The notes under the pieces: generated by a model
Seen by the model: the letters and a program-made list of their open reading frames with translations, nothing else
Told to the model about the DNA's origin: nothing
Databases searched by the model: none
Translations under genes and position numbers: made by a program
Shown here: positions 26,425 through 37,055 of the stretch, one piece after another
How the letters are laid out: every line of letters begins with the position of its first letter
Position numbering within the stretch: position 1 is the first letter of the stretch
Assembly: GCA_947034885.2 (NCBI GenBank)
Contig: OX344750.2
Location: 16,672,053-16,736,052, forward strand
Origin: Thuidium tamariscinum
Lineage: Eukaryota; Streptophyta; Bryopsida; Hypnales; Thuidiaceae
Length of the DNA: 64,000 nt
Direction: 5' to 3'

Positions 26425-27678
26425 AATTTTTTTTTAATTAATTAATTTTTTTGAAAAGATTAGGTTGCCTTTCAAAATTTAAATTCAAAACTAAGATCAC
26501 TATTGTCAAACAAAAAAATATAAAAGAAATAGAACACAACATTTATAATTTACCTAGTGTTAAAAAACTTACAATTGGAAAAAAGTCTTGGTGTTCACAT
26601 TACTAGATCTTAAGCATTCTTTGACAAATCAATAGAAATTATACTTTTAATGAATTTTTAAGCTACATCTTGAAAATTCATTTGAAAAAATAATGTATAA
26701 TTTTGATCAGACAAATACTTTCTTCTTTTAGTATTTTCATTATCTTCTTTGATACAAACCACAAAAAATTACAGAACTAATGTTTTATAATAAATTTGTA
26801 CTCCCTCTATCCCCAAATGATCTTTTTGTTACATAAAACAAATCAGATTAAGAGTAAAAATACTTTTTTTTAAAGAAATTTGATTTGTACGTAAAATTTA
26901 ATGCACTCCTATGGTTCTCCAAAGTTGAGTTTCAAACTAGTTTTGAAAGTGTTAATTTAGAGCACTCAAAAATTGGATTCTCAGGGCATTTTAAAGGAAC
27001 ACCATTGACCATTAGATCTTTTTGCTCCCACGTTGTCTTCCTTCTTCCCGCTATACCCATCTAGAATTCTTGCCCTTGTGTAGTCCTTGTTGGAGATACA
27101 AAGCAGGCCATGGAATTATTGCTCCCATTTGGCTTCAATGTGGCCCCACACCATTTTCAAGATTTTGGGTGCATTTGATGAAAAGTTTTCACATAGCAGC
27201 AAAGCTATAATCCTCACACCTATTCTGAAGTAAATTACTTTCTAGAAGAAGTTACTATGGAGCTTCTGCTGAATAAATTTCTCCAATTCTGTAGCCCACC
27301 TATGATGGTTGCATTTGACGAAAAGTTTCCACACTTTTATACAAGTTCAATATAAAATCCTTTGGTTAGATATGGAATTCTTTAAAATATTTTTTATCTA
27401 ATCTTTTTTCTAAAAATAAAATAATTGGATTGTTTTTTGATACAACATATCTCTAACTTTTGAATTAGTTTTTTCATTTCCATTATATCCTACGTTTAAG
27501 TCAATTTTTAAAATAATTATGCAAATTTGAAGCAAGTCCAGAATTTGATCAATATTCAAAATACAATTTTTTAAAGTTTGAAGGTCTTTAGTTCTTTTTG
27601 AAATTCAAATTCTATAATTAGAAATTTTCTAAATTATTTGAAAATTAAATAATTACATTACATGTCAAATAGTGTGAA
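26425..27678. other. AT-rich intergenic DNA
   Basis: No gene was found. A slightly less AT-rich patch at 27,010-27,210 has short open frames but no recognisable protein. A near-repeat of GCATTTGATGAAAAGTTTTC and GCATTTGACGAAAAGTTTCC lies at about 27,170 and 27,312. Confidence 0.45.
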
Positions 27679-27976
27679 CTAGGGGAGGACACTTCCCGTT
27701 TTTTAATAACCTATGTGCGGCGGAATATAGGGTACATTTAAATAATCTTAGGTAAAATTTATAAAAAATTTACATATAAAATAGGGGACACTAAAAAGGC
27801 AAAGTGTTTTAAAAATAAAATAGGGATGATAATATGGTTGATTTTTCCGCTTTATGGTAAAATAGGGGCTCTTTTAATGTTGCCAAGTAATGATTACAAG
27901 TAATTGATAGCCTCCCTAAAAATACCCCACCGCCGCACGTGGGTCCCCCAAATATACAAGAAGTGTCCTCCTCGGG
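27679..27976. mobile_element. hAT-like MITE, copy 1 (298 bp)
   Basis: The ends are CTAGGGGAGGACACTTCCCG and, at the right, AAGTGTCCTCCTCGGG. It is flanked by the 8-bp direct repeat AGTGTGAA (27,671-27,678 and 27,977-27,984). An inverted copy of identical length lies at 41,247-41,544. The 8-bp duplication and short G-rich TIR suggest the hAT superfamily; Mutator-like origin is the alternative. Confidence 0.85.
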
Positions 27977-29332
27977 AGTGTGAACTCCAACCCAAAATTA
28001 AACCATTTCAACACAAAAGCGTTTGGATTGACTTGAGGATATATGTGGTAGAAAATATTGACAAAGCTATTGAGTTTAGATTAAAGTGTGTAAGAATCTA
28101 ATTGATAGTAGAACAAAAATGATTTCTTGCTACAGAGTTTGACAAATGTAGAGAATTATTGTTTCATGATATTCTAAATGTATTCCACCTTCTAATCCTA
28201 CCCAAATAGGTGAAGTGTTACCATCCTAAATCCTAGCCCCAATCCTAAAACAACATTTTAGAGCACAATCCAAGGAGAAACTTTAGCTTAAGTAGCTAAA
28301 ATTCTACATTTTCTTGGACCAATTGGTTGTCGATCTAGATTTTATTCTTAGTTAAACCTTAAAAAAATTAAAAATATACTCTTTGTTTCTTCTAAAATGA
28401 TTGGTATTTTTTCAAATTTTTTTAATTCAATTTAGAAATTTTAGATTTTAACCAACTAACTTGTAACTAAATGCTAGAACTCCCCATTCATTGTTTCAAA
28501 GCTTCACCAGCAATATTCACTTTCTTATAAACCAAGAAGATGCTAAATTCTCCAAATTCTTGAACAAAGTGTCGGTTATTTTTCATTTGCAGGACACTAT
28601 ATCTTCCATCCTAGTAGGATAAATTTTGGATTATCCAGGGTAAAAGTGAAAAAAAAGCTCCCTATTTTGGACCAGGTCTAGGGTATGTTCTACACTTCTC
28701 CTACTTAATGTGGGATCTCTGATTGCAAATATCATAACATTCAGTAGCCCATAGAAGGACTGCCTTTCCCTTTGTGCAGTCCCCATCACCTAATTTCATC
28801 TGACATTCCTTGAAGTTTGCAACTTTAATTACTGAATGGTGTGGAATATTCCACACCATTTCATCCGTTGGGAGGCAGTGTCACACGATGCTATTGAATG
28901 TTATGATAAATTAAGAGTCTGCTAAAAAAATTATTTAAAAAAAAAAAATTGTTGCGTTTTCAACCAAGGTAAATCCACCCTATTGGGCCCACTTCAAATG
29001 GAGGATTTAGAGTCCTCCGTGAAGCTCGTGGATTGGTTTAGCATTTGGAATTATAGGCCCAACCAAATTTTTGCGGGATGATGTGATTTGTGATATGACA
29101 TGAGTGAAGTGGTTGGACAATATCGTGTTTTGTAATTATGTTTTGAACGAACTACGTAAGTTGGATTATCGATCAAGTCTCGTCCTTGTGTTTTATGAAG
29201 AGGTGAGAAGCATTCATGGTGGCCATTCTTCTCACTCAGTGCTTTTGCTCGAATGCCACTTGTTACCAGGTATGCGAACGAGCTTGTCCATGGAGGAGTA
29301 CTGTAGCATTACGTCGTTCAAGGTAGAGATTT
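27977..29332. other. Intergenic DNA with a 26-bp perfect palindrome
   Basis: No gene was found. A 26-bp perfect palindrome with half-site AATGGTGTGGAAT spans 28,835-28,860. Plus-strand frames in 29,100-29,400 are short and unrecognised. Confidence 0.5.
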
Positions 29333-29708
29333 ACACTGGGGGGTCACGGCACTTCCGAAGTCCTCAAAATTTTGTGAGAAAGAGTACGTGGTGCACCGGG
29401 AGCGAAAGGTAGACGCAAAATTCTTAGAGAAATTGGAGTGCCGTTTCTTCTCCTCCACGGGGTGAAGAAACGGAGTTTCTAAAAAAATTCTTGAAGAATT
29501 TTTTGAAGCCCTCGACTTGGCGCAAGTATCGGAGCTCCCAACCCAACTGTGCGAGCCAAAAATTCTTGCAAAATCATTACGAATAGTAGAAAGGGGGTCA
29601 TGACTCCTCCATTCTACGGTAGTTTTCATTGGCTCCCGAAAAATCTCACCAACTTGGGTTTCCCTGAGAAATTGAGTTTCTCTAAAGAGCCGTGAACCCC
29701 CCTACTGT
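29333..29708. mobile_element. TIR element, CACTG...CAGTA type ends (376 bp)
   Basis: The left end ACACTGGGGGGTCACGGC and the reverse complement of the right end ACAGTAGGGGGGTTCACGGC match with small gaps. The interior is GC-richer than its flanks. It contains a perfect 10-bp stem (CCGTTTCTTC at 29,441-29,450, GAAGAAACGG at 29,464-29,473). No clear target duplication is visible. Confidence 0.5.
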
Positions 29709-30439
29709 TCGCATCACTCTAGCATTTTAACATGTAGAGGAGTAAGATATCTACAGACTACAAAGCTGTAGAGATATCACTAAAGGGGTAAGAGCCAAAC
29801 CCATGCAGATCTATTTTTATTACTGTGTATGAATTGTTTAGCCAATGACAAAGTGGAAGGCCTTCAAGTCACTCAATTATGATATAGACAACCTCGTTTC
29901 CATTCCAAGATCATGGGCCATAGACATTTAGCCAAATCATGCCTACACGACTTGCACAAGTAACTCAAAGCAAGTGTATAAATAGTTTATGTAGCTAACT
30001 GATTCACACATATTTTGTGATGCCAGTGCCCCAGACTGGAAGGGACCAACTTTTTTTCATATACAAGGTGGATGACTGGATGGATTGGGGTGGAGCTGAA
30101 GAGGCTCAAACGAAAATGCCTATCAACACTATGCTTCTCCGTGTTCCTCAGGGAAGTACCTGAATGCCAAACAAGTTGGAAGATTTATCTCATACTATGG
30201 TCTTACTCAATGACAACAAAGTTTTGCAATGTAAGGTAAGAGGTCTTGAAATAGAGCAGGGATTAAGAATGGACCCTATAAATGGTGTTTGAATGGACTA
30301 GATGTGGTTACTAAATTGACCTCCTTAGTCATTGAATGAATCAAAAAAAATATTATTCATTATTCTAAGAGCCAATCATTTCCCTTGCTTTTCCCATTTT
30401 TCTCTGGAAGCTACAATGAACACTTTAAGAAGAACCTAG
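29709..30439. other. Intergenic DNA
   Basis: No gene or repeat end could be supported here. Confidence 0.45.
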
Positions 30440-30660
30440 GATCATAAATAGGGACCTATAAGACATCTCGTTTGAAAATTCATAACTAATTCAAAAATGA
30501 TTCAAAAAATGTAAAACAACTTGGATTAGATGCCAATTCCTTTTGTCTTTCAATAAAAATTTACTGAAAAATATTTCAAGAACTTTCAACTGCCCGAAAT
30601 TCAGATTCAGTGCTTAGATGGTCCATTTCAGGACCTTCTAACTTATGTCTTCTCCAATGA
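30440..30660 (+). repeat. Interspersed repeat R2, copy 4 (empty site for the MITE)
   Basis: It matches the flanks of 6,780-7,290 and keeps an uninterrupted GGATTAGATGCC with a single TTA where the other copy carries the MITE. Confidence 0.7.
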
Positions 30661-30744
30661 CCGAATTCACTCTGCTGGTTCAGGGGGGACACTTCGTGTT
30701 TCTGGACAATGCTCCAGGTTTCTACCCAGCTGTCCCCTAAGCAG

Positions 30745-31640
30745 GTCGTCATTTCCTGCCCGGTCTTGCAGTTAAGCACTTCCCGCAAGGTGTTATCCAA
30801 GTGCCTCACCCAAACAATAGACTAGATACAGGTGAGTGTTAACACTAAACAGATACTGAGAGTTGAGCATTGAGCTCCAGTGTGCACAACAGCGCACAGG
30901 ATCAACTTGTATGAACAATCGATCAACAGTAGGAAACCAGCTAGGTGAACTTGCATACCATGGTCAGGCATCTGACCTACCGAATGCGATTACTACAGAT
31001 ATAATTAGAAGTCCGGTCTTGCAGTAAAGCACTAACTGCAAGGTGTTATCCAAGTGCCTCACCCAAACAATAGAGTTCAGGTCCCATCACTTGGCTACAC
31101 TCACTTCGCAGAGGGAAACGGATACATACACAAACTCTAAACCCTATGGGCAATTTGTACCAATGGAGGACATGATCATAACACACCGTCTCATACTCTA
31201 AAATGGTTATCTGTAGTCAGTTTGTTCAGTGCAGACCCGTCAATCCCAATAAGAAAAAATTTCTAACCGCAGGTGACACTATGGTGTGCCCTCCAAATTG
31301 AAAACGACACAACCCTGCGGTGCAGTTTGTACCAATGGAGGGTCGATTCCTGTAGCACCATCTCATACTAAACTGTCAATGAGGTCCAGCCTGTAATCAG
31401 TTTGTTAAGTGCTTAACTAACAATCCCAAGAGAAAGCTTCTTCTCACACCGTTCGTGTCATTCCGGTGTGCCCTCCATTTTGAAACGACACAACCACGAG
31501 GGGCAGTTTGTACCAATGGAGGGTCGATCCCTGTAGCACCATCTCATACTGAACTCGCAATGAGGTCCAATCTGTAAACAGTTTGTTAAGTGCACCAACA
31601 ACTATCAGCTGCCCCGAGGACAGTTCTCTGGATTCCGCAA
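30745..31640. repeat. Tandem and dispersed repeats downstream of OLA1
   Basis: A 60-bp segment (GGTCTTGCAGTTAAGCACTT onward) at about 30,760-30,820 recurs at 31,014-31,074. A unit of about 183 bp recurs three times, at roughly 31,142-31,236, 31,273-31,412 and 31,456-31,594. Each copy holds TTTGTACCAATGGAGG and CAGTTTGTTAAGTGC or variants. The two right-hand units are nearly identical. No coding function is seen. Confidence 0.75.
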
Positions 31641-32085
31641 CCAATCATAACCCTCAAATCAACCAATGCCATGCAACACACGACTACGATACGTCACCCT
31701 CTCCGGATTCTAATGTACTCGCCTGCCATCAGAAACCAGCTGTCAGATATGGCAGAGCCAATCTGTCCGCATCATGGTCGACCGCATAGGTCACATCACT
31801 TGGCTTTGCATACAACGACCCACACGCGCAAATCACCAATCAAATTCCTACATTTCAAGTCGACATGACGCATAAAATTTGTAAAACAAGCACAAAACTC
31901 AGTAAGGCATCTGCCAATATTTACTCTATACCTTATTTGCCCATTTTGATAACGTATGGAGCAGGCAACTGCCGATATATACTCTGTATACCTCAAACAG
32001 AAATAAGCATTGAAAAGTGCTACTACTCCAATACACTAATAGCCACTATCAAGAAATGATGGTCGAGAAAAAAATCTCTGGATTT
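31641..32085 (-). other. Probable OLA1 3' UTR and flank
   Basis: Non-coding sequence of intermediate GC follows the OLA1 stop codon. The polyadenylation site cannot be placed. Confidence 0.4.
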
Positions 32086-35000
32086 CTATTTTTTCCCTGT
32101 AGATGTCACATTGAACTTGAAAAATATAATGTCCCCATCATTAACAACATAGTTCTTGCCTTCCTGTTTGTACTTTCCAGCAGCCTGTACAAACCACACA
32201 CCCAAATTTTTTTTTGATGTAGGATACTATAATAAGCAAACAACAAATAACAAATTCAGAGGGAAAAAAACCGAAAGACAGCAATGCTAGAAAGTACAAC
32301 ATTTCGATTGCAATTATTGATCACACAAACGCCCCATACTCACACCCCATCACTTTATGAGAACAAACTCCTTACCTTCACCGCTGCCTCGGATCCAAGT
32401 TCTTTCAAATCCTCAAATTTCATGACCTACAAGACAACACACGTACAATGAATCAAACATCAATAATTACAAACCAATGAGTAGAAAACCAAGAGATAAA
32501 TAGCAGTGATAGTAGTACCTCTGCACAAATAAATCCTCGTTCAAAATCAGTATGGATAGCACCAGCTGCTTGTGGAGCCTTTGACAGCTTCCGAATCTGC
32601 CAGCACTTCACCTGTCGTGACACAAGGGAGTCCAATTGTTAAAATCGGATCAGGAGCAAAGCGTATTCGCTTTATATAGCTCAAGTATCAATTCCCACCT
32701 TAATGCGGTGTCAGCAACTGCCAAAAAAGCGGCTTCAAACGGGATTAAAGCAGGATGAGAGGTTTGTAAATATATACCTCGTCAGCACCAGCCGTGAAGA
32801 AATAGATCAGATTAATAGCAGCAAAACCCGTCTTGATGATTTTGGGCAAGGCACTGAACAAGCATAAATTACTAATTTCAGCATTTGCAGCAAGTATATG
32901 ATGTATAAAACAAAGCGAGAGGCAACCTTTGAGATCTGTAAAATAATGTCAACTACTCTTTCTTTGAACGAGTGTCCTCCGAAAGCACCTGTCTCCATTG
33001 CGACATTCGGTAATCTGTATTAGCAGCCCAATGCTCTAATCATTACTCCTGGTACACACCTGGTAAGATCGTTCTCTTTGCAGTACACTGCCGCTTCATC
33101 TGCAGGCATATCTGCTAGTTTCTGTTCTAGCACCCCACTGAAGGGGATTAGGGCGCCACCTCCATGAGCCTGTACCCTAAGAGACCAGACCAGACCCAAA
33201 GGTTTGTAATTTCAATCATGATACTCTAATATTTGCATTGTATGAGGAACAAATTAGTGTACGCAGATACCCAACGGAAAGGAGAAATCTATGATATCAA
33301 AATAGCATTACACGCAGGAAATCGGAATTACCAGGCATGAATCTTAGCAAGCCACTTGTTCTTCTTCCGTTGGTAGTCTTTCTCCGTCATATTGATCTGC
33401 AAAGATCAAACACCCGTACAACACCACACGGTGTCGTTTTAATTAGATGATACAGAGAGAATTTCCCCAGTATTGGAAGTTAGACTACAGATTCTTCAAG
33501 TTCTAATACATACTGATCGTAAGCTGGAAAAAACCCAAAGTGAAAACAAAAATTTGAAGCTCTGCTTACCAGATATACCACAGGCTTCGCGGACAGCAAC
33601 TGAAATGTATTCAAGATATCGATTTCAGCAGTTTTCCATTCACCAAGTCTGACATCCTTCTCCTGTTTCAACCAATCATAGACCTACTCCCACAACAGTT
33701 ACAAGAAAATGAGGATTAGTTCAAACTCTTCGTGTAGAGATTCAATAAAGAACCTTACAATCCAACATGATCACCCGTTGGATTGTTAAAATAGCAATCC
33801 AAACATGATCATCCGTTTGCAAATCTCAAGATGACTACAGCCCCGTCTCAAACAATGCAATCATGTCACTCTAGACTGAAGTCTCTAACCTCGTAAACAA
33901 ATATTCTGCAGAGATTACAAACTGACCTTTTGGCAACATTCCAATTCCAATTTTGCCTCTTTCGCGTTACTACGCTTCAGGACCTTCTCGCAGTCTTCAA
34001 TTTTCCTCTCCATAAACTCAATGTCCTAATACAAAGCAAAGCAAAAGAGATCAGGACAATAGACTCAATTTGCGTCTATAGATACTGATGAATTGGCAAA
34101 ACCACCAATTCAAATACCTTAAACAAAGCACCGTCCACTGAGAACAACGACAACCTGAGAAAAGGTAACTCCTACACAATAGCCAAAATTAAACCTCCTC
34201 TAACAGTTGTAGTGACCAAGAGAGATACCTTGAGACGCAATTCCTCAGAAATGATCTCCAAATCCCTAACAGGGTCGACCGAGTCCTCCACATGTGTTAC
34301 CTCAGGGTCATCAAAAGCTCCTGTAACAAACCAAGAAACACAAAGTCTAAAATCAGTCGAGGTCCGTGAAGATTCTCATAGAGGTATACTGGTTCCGAAA
34401 ATTCAGCACATAGCTTCATGTCATCTTGACCTAGGAACAACTGAAGCAAAATATGCAGTGATGATGATGCGTTGATCATTGTCACAGTAATAATAGAACT
34501 TACTCAAAACGTGGAAAATGCCATCAACTGCTCGAATGTGTGACAAGAAAGCATTGCCCAAACCCTGACCCTCATTTGCCCCGCGAACTAACCCAGCAAT
34601 GTCGTTGATCTCAAGAAAGGCAGCCACCTGAATCACGGCACAGAAGTGTACTTGCCTCAGAATTCGTAGACATGGAGTCACCCTTATCCTTTGAGAGACT
34701 CTACTTCAAGAGGGAGACCTTTTTCGGCCTCAATTATTCTCTCACGTAGACTGGAAAGGCTAATAATTACAATGATAACATTGCGCTCACATCCAGTCTG
34801 AGAACAGTTTTAACTATCAATGTTCAAAACTACATACACTGCTCATAATTCAGAGCTGCAAATGTCAATGATAACCTCGCTCTTGGGCTTGAAAAGTTGA
34901 CACAGCCAATCGAATCGCTCATCGGGTACATACACGCGGGCTTCATTAGGCTCAATGGTGCAGAAAGGGAAGTTCATCGCAGGGATGGACAGTTTCGTAA

Positions 35001-35969
35001 GAGTGTTGAACAAAGTGGATTTCCCGACATTGGGAAGTCCAACCTGCAAAAGAATCACAGACCGTGGCGATATCAATTTGCGATGCCAAACAAAATATGA
35101 TAAATTCCTTGGAAGACATCTGCGGGTGGAAGAAAACATAAACAACAGTCAACATGATCAGTTCATAGGTTCATAATGGTTAAGAAAATGAAAATTTGAC
35201 CAGTCTAATAATGAGAACAATACTCAAAGAAAAGTTGCGACTTCAAGTATCCTTCCCTTGCAGCCAACATAATTGGTTCAAATACCAACGCCTACAGCTA
35301 AAAACCGAAAGCCTACGACTCCCGATTCATGTGAAATTACAAATGAACACCTCAGAAATCCACGAGAACTGTCCTGATACATATATTCTTTCACTCTCCC
35401 CAGCAATTATTATCAATTGTAGAACATCAAAAAATGAAGCTGCTCTTCTCAACAATCTCCCAAATCTACAGTACGGACACGTAAAATTGGCACTTGATCA
35501 GATGTCAGCAGGTGAACATCCGTCTAATAAATTCATACGCAATTATCGTTAAAAAATATCAACCTTGAAGCGATTGAACAGATCAAAATTTCACTCTTCA
35601 AAATTTTTGCACACTGTATGCAAACAACGAATTCATTGACACATTAGAATCCTCGTTCATTTGAAACTAGAACATACACACAGTTGAATAGCCTTGTAAT
35701 AGGAGCTGTGCTCAACAGCACAATTGGCCATTTCGGAGGACTCTCCCAGCTCGAAACCAAATCAAGAGAATTCAAATCCTATCGTAAACCTGATCACGAA
35801 ATACTCGAAAGGAAAAATTCTAAGGACGACGCGGTGAACATCGAAACAGCGGCAGTGGAGAGAGTAAAGGTAGAAAACGTACGATACCGATCTTCAAGTG
35901 GGAGGAGAAGCGACCGAGGATGGGGCGCTCGGCCGGAGCCTCCTTGCCCTTGGCTGCTTTGGGCGGCAT
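32086..35969 (-). CDS. OLA1: Obg-like ATPase 1 (YchF/OLA1 family), 12 core exons
   Basis: The product is a cytosolic P-loop ATPase of the TRAFAC class that binds ribosomes and acts in translation and stress responses. Coding exons in transcript order: 35969-35883, 35043-34876, 34627-34504, 34320-34229, 34025-33927, 33683-33570, 33396-33332, 33176-33060, 32853-32778, 32611-32519, 32426-32376, 32184-32086. All are GT-AG with consistent phases. The total is 1,185 nt, or 394 residues, the usual plant length. G1 is GLPNVGKS (31-38) and G3 is DIAGLV (94-99). The G4 position reads NMTE (230-233) instead of NKxD, the feature that makes this family prefer ATP. The C-terminal TGS domain covers about 304-387, with VKCWQIRK and the [10 protein letters not shown] segment. 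The start ATG opens [12 protein letters not shown], as in plant orthologues. Confidence 0.98.
34118..34171 (-). other. Possible 54-nt in-frame cassette exon of OLA1
   Basis: Inside the intron between 34320-34229 and 34025-33927 lies a 54-nt open segment. It is bounded by TGTAG acceptor and AAG/GTATTT donor sequences. It would add 18 residues, [18 protein letters not shown], without changing frame or introducing a stop. The canonical protein length is reached without it, so it is either an alternative exon or chance. Confidence 0.35.
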
Positions 35970-36099
35970 GGCGTCACGCAGTAGCCGGCGATCGTTGGTA
36001 AGTATATTCCGGAAACTCCAAGTCCGCTAACGTCCGCTGTGAAGGCACCAGTGAGCTAGACGCTCGAGGGCCAGGCCACATGTTTTCCACAGGGGAAAC

Positions 36100-36125
36100 C
36101 TGAAACCCTAATGCAAACCCTAACA
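36100..36125 (-). promoter_or_regulatory. Twin telo-boxes upstream of OLA1
   Basis: AAACCCTAA occurs at 36,103-36,111 and again at 36,115-36,123, about 135-155 bp upstream of the start codon. Telo-boxes near the transcription start mark plant ribosomal and translation-related genes. Transcription start itself is not visible. Confidence 0.6.
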
Positions 36126-36569
36126 TCGACGACGATGACGACGATGGTGGTGGACGGAGACCCCAGTGAGGACGAACGAGGGTTTCGTCCTTTCGTCCAG
36201 GGGTCGAATGATAAACATAAGCTGGGCGCGGGTTGGGTTTCGAAGTTACCCTACGTGTAGGGAAATTTAAAATTTTTTAAGAAAAAATAGAAAAAGGAAT
36301 ACGATTACTTATGAATAGAAAGAATCAATTCAAAATTAGGAGTGTCCTCATAAAGTGCCAAAAACAAAAATTTGCTTGCCAAATTGTCGAACTGTGAAAA
36401 GTAAACTATTTCGGCCTAACTTGTTGAAATAAACCTACACGTAAGATACTTGATTGGTAATGATTAAGCTTAGGGCCTTTTTTCGGCTTTGTAGTGCTAG
36501 ATTGCACCCAAAAAAATTTGATTAGAAAATGGCAAAAAATTGTGAAGTTTATCACAAGAAAACTTCAAA

Positions 36570-36791
36570 TCCTCCTATGAAGATAGGTTGTTTGTTTGTT
36601 TGTTACGTTGAGATCTCCCGGACCGTGAGTCCCCCGGGTGCGTGTTTGGTACCGTCGGAAAGCCCTCGGCGAGGAGGGGTGCACGGGCTTTGATTCATGG
36701 TGTTCCAACCTACGACATGAAAGTTATTGAATTTTGAAGTTTCTATACATTAAAAAAATTAGAACGTGGCAACGGCACGGGCCACCCTAGT
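36570..36791 (+). mobile_element. Non-autonomous Helitron, unit 1
   Basis: The 3' end reads CAACGGCACGGGCCACCCTAG followed by T, here split as CAACGGCACGGG and CCACCCTAG/T. A short GTGGC...GCCAC stem precedes CTAG. This is close to the common plant Helitron 3' terminus. The proposed 5' end is TCCTCC after A. The interior is rich in CpG. A related unit follows 12 bp downstream. Confidence 0.65.
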
Positions 36792-36803
36792 TATTAAAAG
36801 AAT

Positions 36804-37055
36804 CTATACTTTAAGACAGGCTATTTGTTTGGTTTATTTATTTGTCACATTGAGATCTCCCAAACCTTACATCCCTTAGTCATGTATTTGATACTGTTAG
36901 AAAGCTCTGGAAAAAAAAGGGTGCACGAACTTAGTTTTGTGGCATTTCGACCTACAATGAGAAAGTCATTGAATTTCAAAGTTTTTATGCATTGAAAAAT
37001 TAGAAAATTACTTTTACTTTGATGTTGATTGTAGCAACAACATTGGGCACACTAG
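36804..37055 (+). mobile_element. Non-autonomous Helitron, unit 2
   Basis: It begins TCTATACTTTAAG after an A and ends ACACTAG before a T, the Helitron pattern of insertion between A and T. Its interior aligns with unit 1 (TTGAGATCTCCC, then GAAAG, GGGTGCACG) but most CpG sites are changed to TG or CA. Confidence 0.65.
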
